From NCBI GenBank assembly GCA_016795255.1, contig JAEUIB010000876.1, positions 1-10,932 of the forward strand: a DNA stretch of 10,932 nucleotides, in the 5' to 3' direction. The notes below the pieces were generated by a model, which was not told the DNA's origin, ran no database searches, and saw only the letters and a program-made list of their open reading frames with translations. Made by a program: the position numbers and the translations under genes. Below, in pieces: positions 6,589 through 10,932 of the stretch. The stretch is from Planctomycetota bacterium. Lineage in GTDB: Bacteria > Planctomycetota > B15-G4 > JADJEK01. Position 1 is the stretch's first letter. Each line of letters begins with the position of its first letter.

Positions 6589-7305
6589 ATGAAGATCGAC
6601 CGCTCCATCAACGACGACGTCGCCGTCCTGACCCTGCACGGCGAGTTCGACTCGTTCTCGGTGAACGGGTTCCTCGAGGAGATCGAGGCCCTCGTCAACA
6701 ACGGCGTGAAGGGCGTCGTGCTCGACATGCTGGCCGTCCGGTTCATCATGTCGACGGCCATCGGCGCGATCGTCAAGGCACGCAAGCGCTGCAAGGAAGC
6801 CGGCGGCGACCTCGCCGTGTCGCGTCCGTCGCCGTTCGTCCGCGACGTGTTCGACTCGCTCGGCATCTCGAAGGTCATCCGGATGTTCGACGAGAACAAC
6901 AACGCCGTCGCCGAGCTCGGCCGCGCCGAAGCCGGCGACAACCTGCTGACCGGCAACGGCGTGCTCGTGAAGTTCGTCGAGCAGTTCCGGCAGAACGCGT
7001 TCGGCAAGCCGATCGTCGGTCGCATGCTGACGCTGCGCGAAGACGGCATGACGTTCCAGGCCAACGCCGCCGCGACGTACTTCCCCGCGGGGACGGCGCT
7101 GCACCTCAAGTTCCGCGTGCCGCTCGCGCGCAAGTCGTACTACTTCGAAGTGCAGGCGAACGTGCTCGAAGCCACGCCGAACGCCGAAGGCTGTGCGATC
7201 GACACGCGCTACTCGAAGGCGATCAACGCCGACGACCTCGCGGCGATCCGCCAGTTCCTCGCCGACCTCGAGTTCCTGCGCTCGGAAGTGAAGAAGGGCA
7301 GCTGA
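6589..7305 (+). CDS. STAS domain (anti-sigma factor antagonist-like) fused to a PilZ-like domain
   Basis: The 238-residue protein begins with a STAS domain (about 1-108): a beta strand VAVLTLHGEF, a helix, then GVVLDMLAVRFIMSTAIGAIV (43-61 region) and FDSLGISKVIRMFD (88-101), all in SpoIIAA order. At the phosphorylation loop the usual DSSG reads Met54-Ser55-Thr56-Ala57, so Thr56 occupies the phospho-acceptor position while the Asp is lost. A C-terminal domain (about 140-230) resembles PilZ: LREDGMTFQAN, then PAGTALHLKFRVPL, FEVQANVLEA, GCAIDTRYSKAINADDLAAIRQFL. The canonical PilZ c-di-GMP motifs (RxxxR and D/N-x-S-x-x-G) are not seen. STAS antagonists normally bind an anti-sigma kinase and are reset by a PP2C phosphatase; one is encoded divergently 214 bp away. 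The role is inferred, and the sigma factor or other output is unknown. The STAS call is firm; the PilZ call is moderate. Confidence 0.85.
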   Translation: MKIDRSINDDVAVLTLHGEFDSFSVNGFLEEIEALVNNGVKGVVLDMLAVRFIMSTAIGAIVKARKRCKEAGGDLAVSRPSPFVRDVFDSLGISKVIRMFDENNNAVAELGRAEAGDNLLTGNGVLVKFVEQFRQNAFGKPIVGRMLTLREDGMTFQANAAATYFPAGTALHLKFRVPLARKSYYFEVQANVLEATPNAEGCAIDTRYSKAINADDLAAIRQFLADLEFLRSEVKKGS

Positions 7306-7359
7306 TCGCCGGAGTTCGTCCACGGAGTCGCGAGACGCCGTCGAACACCCTGCGATCGT

Positions 7360-8097
7360 TCAACCGCGTGCGGCCACCGCGACCGTGACCGAGTTCGCTT
7401 TGCAGGCACGGAGGACGATCGCCGCGGCGTGAGCCGTCGCGCCCGACGTCAGCACGTCGTCGACCAGCAGCACGCGACGTCCGCGCACCGAGAACGACAG
7501 GATCCCGGGCGCGAAGCCCGATCGCAGGTTGTCCGCGCGCTCGGAGCGACGCAGCGTCGCTTGCCGGCGCGTGTTCCGCCGACGGCGCAGGACGTGGCGC
7601 AGCAGCGGCTTGCCGATGCGGTCGGCGACGGCCGCGGCGAGGAGTTCGGCCTGATCGAATCCGCGCGTCAGCCGTCGCAGCGGGTGCAGGGGAATCGGCA
7701 CCACGACGTCGATGCGGCGCAGGACGCCGTGCGCTTCGAGTTCGGCCACCAGACGATCGGCGAGAACCGTGACTCCTTCGGCTCTCCGCCCGAACTTGAT
7801 CGCGAGGACGATCGCGCGCACCGGCCCGCGGTAGCGCAGCGCGGCGACGACACCGCGGAACGCGAACGCTCGCTCGCGACACACCGGACACGATCCGCGA
7901 GTCTTGCGCGGCTGGACCAGTTCGCTCGCGCACTTCGCGCACCGTCGGACCGGATCCTGGACCAACGCGACGCGACATCGACCGCACACCAGATGGTCGT
8001 CGAGCAACAGCTCGTCGTCGCAGCCGAGACAACGGCGCGGGAAGAACAGATCGAGCCCGAGTCGCACCAGCCGGCGCGCATCCGCGAACATTCCCAT
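7360..8097 (-). CDS. comF: ComF family phosphoribosyltransferase-like protein
   Basis: The 245-residue product has the ComF layout. An N-terminal double zinc-ribbon has four CxxC pairs (Cys23/26, 38/41, 53/56 and 70/73), followed by the family segment ALRYRGPVRAIVLAIKFGRR (86-105). The type I phosphoribosyltransferase domain follows, with VVVPIPLHPLRRLTRGFDQAELL split across 131-153. Its PRPP-binding loop is VLLVDDVLTSGATAHAA (209-225), where the two Asp and the TSGAT turn are intact. ComF proteins are tied to natural DNA uptake, where they are thought to act in the cytoplasm on incoming single strands. No other competence gene is in the window, and many non-competent bacteria carry comF (ComFC/GntX type), so a biochemical role should not be assumed. 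Two ATGs (8097 and 8091) are possible, and neither has a clear Shine-Dalgarno. It converges with the STAS-PilZ gene. Confidence 0.93.
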   Translation of the reverse strand: MGMFADARRLVRLGLDLFFPRRCLGCDDELLLDDHLVCGRCRVALVQDPVRRCAKCASELVQPRKTRGSCPVCRERAFAFRGVVAALRYRGPVRAIVLAIKFGRRAEGVTVLADRLVAELEAHGVLRRIDVVVPIPLHPLRRLTRGFDQAELLAAAVADRIGKPLLRHVLRRRRNTRRQATLRRSERADNLRSGFAPGILSFSVRGRRVLLVDDVLTSGATAHAAAIVLRACKANSVTVAVAARG

Positions 8098-8159
8098 GCT
8101 GCGGACGGACGCGCGCGCCGAGCGAGGGTGACCGCACGTCGTCGAACGAAGTCACGACC

Positions 8160-8200
8160 GCCGCTCGACCGCTGCGTCGAGCGCGGATCGGTCGAGCGGC
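8160..8200. repeat. Perfect 12-bp inverted repeat with a nested alternative hairpin; possible terminator
   Basis: Arms 8160-8171 (GCCGCTCGACCG) and 8189-8200 are perfectly complementary, with a 17-nt loop. Inside the loop, GTCGAGCG (8176-8183) is a second partner for CGCTCGAC (8163-8170), giving an 8-bp stem with a 5-nt loop. The right arm begins one base beyond the stop codon of the minus-strand transferase gene, the place for a terminator. No T-tract follows on the minus strand (the next bases are GGTCGTGAC), so intrinsic termination is uncertain. It also lies about 60 nt upstream of comF, where it could act as an attenuator or mRNA-end stabiliser. Confidence 0.6.
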
Positions 8201-8201
8201 T

Positions 8202-9317
<1,116 letters not shown>

Positions 9318-9332
9318 GGGATCGTGGCGGGG

Positions 9333-9995
9333 TCAGCCGCCGATGCGCGGCGGCGTCGCCGGATGCGGTGCGACGAGTTGCGTGGCGTCCCGGCGCAGGC
9401 TCGCCGCGCGGACGCGGATCTGCTGCGTCTCGCGTTCGGACGGCGGCGCCGGCGCCTCGATGTCGAGGAACTTGTGCAGGCGCTTCAGGTAGTCGGCGAT
9501 CGAGTCTTCCTTCTGCTGGACGACGCCGAGTACGTCGCCGACTTCCTTCGCGACCTGGGCGTCCTGCGCCAGTCGTTCCGGGTACTGCCGGAAGAAGTCG
9601 GTCAGCAGCCGCCGGAACGTCCACTTGGTCCACAGGATCTGGAAGACCTTCAGGACCAGCGTCACGACGAGCATCGACAGGATCAGCACGCCGGCGATCG
9701 TCAGGACGTTGGGGTCGCCGAGCCACTGGTCGCGGTCGAGCAGTTCGTTCGACAGGTGGTACGCGATCTGCAGCAGGTAGCCGGACACCAGGAAGACGAA
9801 CCCCACCATCAACTGGACTTGACTCAGAACGTGGTCGCGGATGTCGCGCAGGGGTCGCTTCTTGTCGATCCCGAAATAGTCCTGGAGGAAGCGCTTCGGC
9901 TTCTTGAAGACGAGGCTGTTCAGGATGAAGAAGACACCGACGATGTTCAGGGTCAGGCCGACCACCTGGGGGTCGAACTTCACATCTTCGATCAT
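9333..9995 (-). CDS. Three-TM membrane protein of unknown function
   Basis: I do not recognise this family. From the ATG at 9995 the product has 220 residues. Three hydrophobic segments are visible: about 11-30 (VVGLTLNIVGVFFILNSLVF), 58-79 (SQVQLMVGFVFLVSGYLLQI) and 97-121 (VLTIAGVLILSMLVVTLVLK). The basic KKPKR after the first TM and KWTFRR after the third suggest that a short loop and the C-terminal region face the cytoplasm, although one of these assignments must fail if the topology strictly alternates. Residues 145-180 are charged and probably helical, and the tail is proline-rich (APAPP, HPATPP). The start at 9995 is chosen because GGAAAGG lies 8 nt upstream. Alternatives at 10025 (ATG) or 10076 (GTG) lack a ribosome site and add unlike sequence. 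It is followed after 15 nt by the glycerophosphotransferase gene, so the two are probably cotranscribed, and a role in anchoring or regulating surface-polymer synthesis is a guess from context. Confidence 0.8.
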   Translation of the reverse strand: MIEDVKFDPQVVGLTLNIVGVFFILNSLVFKKPKRFLQDYFGIDKKRPLRDIRDHVLSQVQLMVGFVFLVSGYLLQIAYHLSNELLDRDQWLGDPNVLTIAGVLILSMLVVTLVLKVFQILWTKWTFRRLLTDFFRQYPERLAQDAQVAKEVGDVLGVVQQKEDSIADYLKRLHKFLDIEAPAPPSERETQQIRVRAASLRRDATQLVAPHPATPPRIGG

Positions 9996-10003
9996 CCTCG
10001 GGA

Positions 10004-10010
10004 CCTTTCC
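10004..10010 (-). promoter_or_regulatory. Ribosome binding site that sets the membrane protein start
   Basis: On the minus strand GGAAAGG sits 8 nt before the ATG at 9995. It is the best Shine-Dalgarno in the region and favours this start over the longer in-frame alternatives. Confidence 0.55.
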
Positions 10011-10106
10011 GGCAGGGGCCCTCATGGTTTCGGCAGCGAGGAACTCCCCCGATGCGAGGGAAATCGACGCCGCCACCGAGTCCCTGCGAAATCGACCGGC
10101 GGGCGG

Positions 10107-10136
10107 AGTCTACGCCCTCGCCCCCCGCAAGCTCAA
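10107..10136 (-). promoter_or_regulatory. Candidate promoter for the membrane protein-transferase unit
   Basis: Read on the minus strand, TTGAGC (10136-10131) and TAGACT (10112-10107) are 18 bp apart, and each matches four of six sigma-70 consensus bases. Transcription would begin near 10100, giving a leader of about 105 nt before the ATG at 9995. The -35 lies inside the hairpin at 10124-10146. Confidence 0.35.
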
Positions 10137-10146
10137 GCTTTGCGGG
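10124..10146. repeat. Hairpin with single-base bulge in the divergent spacer
   Basis: Left arm CCCGCAAGC pairs with GCTTTGCGGG, giving about nine base pairs with one bulged T (near 10141) and a TCAA loop. It sits between the membrane protein gene and gatC and overlaps a candidate minus-strand -35. It could be a regulator site on DNA, or an RNA hairpin if transcribed rightward into gatC. Confidence 0.45.
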
Positions 10147-10156
10147 CGGCCTTGCG

Positions 10157-10172
10157 GGGTCCACGTGGCCCC
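10157..10172. repeat. Interrupted palindrome centred on CACGTG upstream of gatC
   Basis: GGGTCCACGTGGCCCC is symmetric apart from one mismatched pair (T10160 against C10169). The core CCACGTGG is a perfect 8-bp palindrome. Its position in a divergent spacer, about 90 nt before the gatC ATG, suits a dimeric regulator, but no regulator is identified. Confidence 0.35.
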
Positions 10173-10184
10173 GTTAGGGTGCCG

Positions 10185-10204
10185 GGATTCGTCCGGATTC
10201 GCCC
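10185..10204 (+). repeat. Two tandem copies of a 10-bp unit before gatC
   Basis: GGATTCGTCC is followed directly by GGATTCGCCC, differing at one base. The pair ends about 50 nt before the gatC ATG. The 10-bp period would place the copies on the same face of the helix. It may be a protein-binding tandem or a chance slippage product. Confidence 0.35.
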
Positions 10205-10255
10205 TACCCCGTTGTCTTGCATGGCCTTCGGGCCGCGAAAGCACAGGTCTTCCCG

Positions 10256-10537
10256 ATGGATCGAGCCACCGTCGACAAGGTCGCCCGCCTCGCCCGCCTC
10301 GAGTTGACCGACGCCCAGCGCGACCAGTACGCCGCGCAACTGTCGGCGATCCTGGCGCACTTCGAGAGCCTGCGCGCCCTGGACACGACCGGCGTCGAGC
10401 CGTCGGTCTACGCCGTCGACCTGGTCGGCCGGCCGCGCCCCGACGAGCCCGGTCCCACGGCCGGGCACGACGCCCTGCTGTCGAACGCCGCCGCCCATCG
10501 TGAGGGCTTCTACGTCGTCCCCCGGGTGATCGAATGA
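10256..10537 (+). CDS. gatC: Aspartyl/glutamyl-tRNA amidotransferase subunit C
   Basis: The 93-residue product is the usual size for GatC (about 95). This small subunit wraps around and stabilises GatA and GatB in the GatCAB complex, which converts Glu-tRNA(Gln) and/or Asp-tRNA(Asn) to the amidated forms. The N-terminal helix pair shows the family pattern: MDRATVDKVARLARLELTD, then YAAQLSAILAHFESLRALDT and GVEPSVYAV, with a C-terminal AHREGFYVVPRVIE. The start at 10256 is preferred because the match begins at this Met and an AGG lies 8 nt upstream; an in-frame TTG at 10217 adds 13 unlike residues. Its stop codon overlaps the gatA start (ATGA), as expected for stoichiometric subunits. The presence of GatCAB implies that Gln-tRNA and/or Asn-tRNA is made indirectly in this organism. 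gatB is not in the window. Confidence 0.95.
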   Translation: MDRATVDKVARLARLELTDAQRDQYAAQLSAILAHFESLRALDTTGVEPSVYAVDLVGRPRPDEPGPTAGHDALLSNAAAHREGFYVVPRVIE

Positions 10538-10932
10538 CCAGCCCCGCCTTCCGCTCCGCATCCGCCATCCGGGACGCCGTCGCGTCCGGCAAGACCAGCG
10601 CCGTCGCGGTGCTCGACGAGACGCTGGCCCGGGTCGACCGGCTCGAGCCCAAGCTGTCCGCGTTCCTGTCGCTGGACCGTGCCACGGCCCGCCGCCAGGC
10701 CCAGGCCGTCGACGCCCGCGTCGCGGCCGGCGATCGGTCCGGCGCGCTGCTCGGAGTCCCGGTCGCGCTGAAGGACACCCTCTGCCTCACCGGCCAGCCC
10801 GTCACCTGCGGCTCGAAGATCCTCGAGGGCTACGTCGCGCCGTACGACGCCCACGTCGTCGAACGGCTAGCGCAGGCCGGCGCCGTGTTCGTCGGCAAGA
10901 CGAACCTCGACGAGTTCGCGATGGGCAGCTCG
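10534..10932 (+). CDS. gatA: Aspartyl/glutamyl-tRNA amidotransferase subunit A, N-terminal part (runs off the right edge)
   Basis: 133 codons are visible, about a quarter to a third of a typical GatA (480-500 residues). GatA is the amidase-signature subunit that releases ammonia from glutamine (or asparagine) for tRNA amidation. Visible family features are a helical N-terminus (SAVAVLDETLARVDRLEPKL), the segment LLGVPVALKDT carrying the catalytic-triad Lys80, then TCGSKILEGYVAPYDAHVVERL and GAVFVGKTNLDEFAMGSS at the edge. The two catalytic serines lie downstream in the unseen GGSSGGS-type region, so activity cannot be confirmed here. The residue after LKD is Thr81 rather than the common Asn. 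The start overlaps gatC by 4 nt (ATGA), with a weak GGGTGA just upstream, so translation is probably coupled to gatC. Confidence 0.95.
   Translation, partial: MTSPAFRSASAIRDAVASGKTSAVAVLDETLARVDRLEPKLSAFLSLDRATARRQAQAVDARVAAGDRSGALLGVPVALKDTLCLTGQPVTCGSKILEGYVAPYDAHVVERLAQAGAVFVGKTNLDEFAMGSS

Noticed and set aside
7306..7359. Possible terminator between the convergent STAS-PilZ and comF genes
   Set aside because: No stem longer than a few base pairs and no T-tract were seen, so termination here may be factor-dependent.
4137..7388. Open plus-strand frame of 1083 codons antisense to the dihydroorotase and phosphatase genes
   Set aside because: It reads as His/Arg/Asp/Val-rich sequence with no domain pattern, and it exists because codons of the real genes rarely give stops in this antisense frame at high GC. 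The opposite strand and, beyond 6589, another frame carry clear enzyme motifs.
10217..10255. Alternative TTG start for gatC
   Set aside because: It adds 13 residues outside the conserved GatC N-terminus, while the ATG at 10256 has an AGG at proper spacing.

Overview
The window is a GC-rich bacterial chromosomal segment. Third codon positions are almost always G or C, and long spurious open frames run antisense to the real genes. The content is housekeeping genes mixed with signalling genes: DNA polymerase I, dihydroorotase, the GatC/GatA amidotransferase subunits, ComF, a SpoIIE-type phosphatase and a STAS protein. There is no phage, IS, CRISPR, rRNA or tRNA signature. The combination of an indirect Asn/Gln-tRNA amidation route, serine/threonine-kinase-like and partner-switching proteins, and high GC would suit a Planctomycetota-like or other deep-branching environmental bacterium. 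That placement is an inference from gene style, not something the sequence proves.

Layout from left to right: (1) a minus-strand gene cut by the left edge (1-757) encodes a protein-kinase fold that has lost its catalytic residues. (2) Diverging from it, polA (962-3733, +) encodes a full three-activity DNA polymerase I. (3) Converging on polA is a tight minus-strand pair: a GAF plus PP2C/SpoIIE phosphatase (6374-5064) followed 3 nt later by a class I dihydroorotase (5060-3789). (4) Diverging from the phosphatase across a 214-bp promoter region is a STAS domain protein with a C-terminal PilZ-like domain (6589-7305, +). (5) A minus-strand group reads a three-TM protein of unknown function (9995-9333), a CDP-glycerol glycerophosphotransferase-like enzyme (9317-8202), a hairpin-rich spacer and comF (8097-7360). 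(6) Diverging to the right are gatC (10256-10537) and the start of gatA (10534 to the edge), overlapping by 4 nt.

The most interesting functional unit is the divergent phosphatase/STAS pair. In known RsbU/RsbV-type partner switches, a SpoIIE-family phosphatase dephosphorylates a STAS antagonist. Here the STAS protein carries an extra PilZ-like domain without the usual c-di-GMP-binding motifs, and no anti-sigma kinase lies in the window. The remaining genes are largely ordinary. The spacer 9996-10255 and the comF upstream spacer hold several inverted repeats that the genes do not explain.
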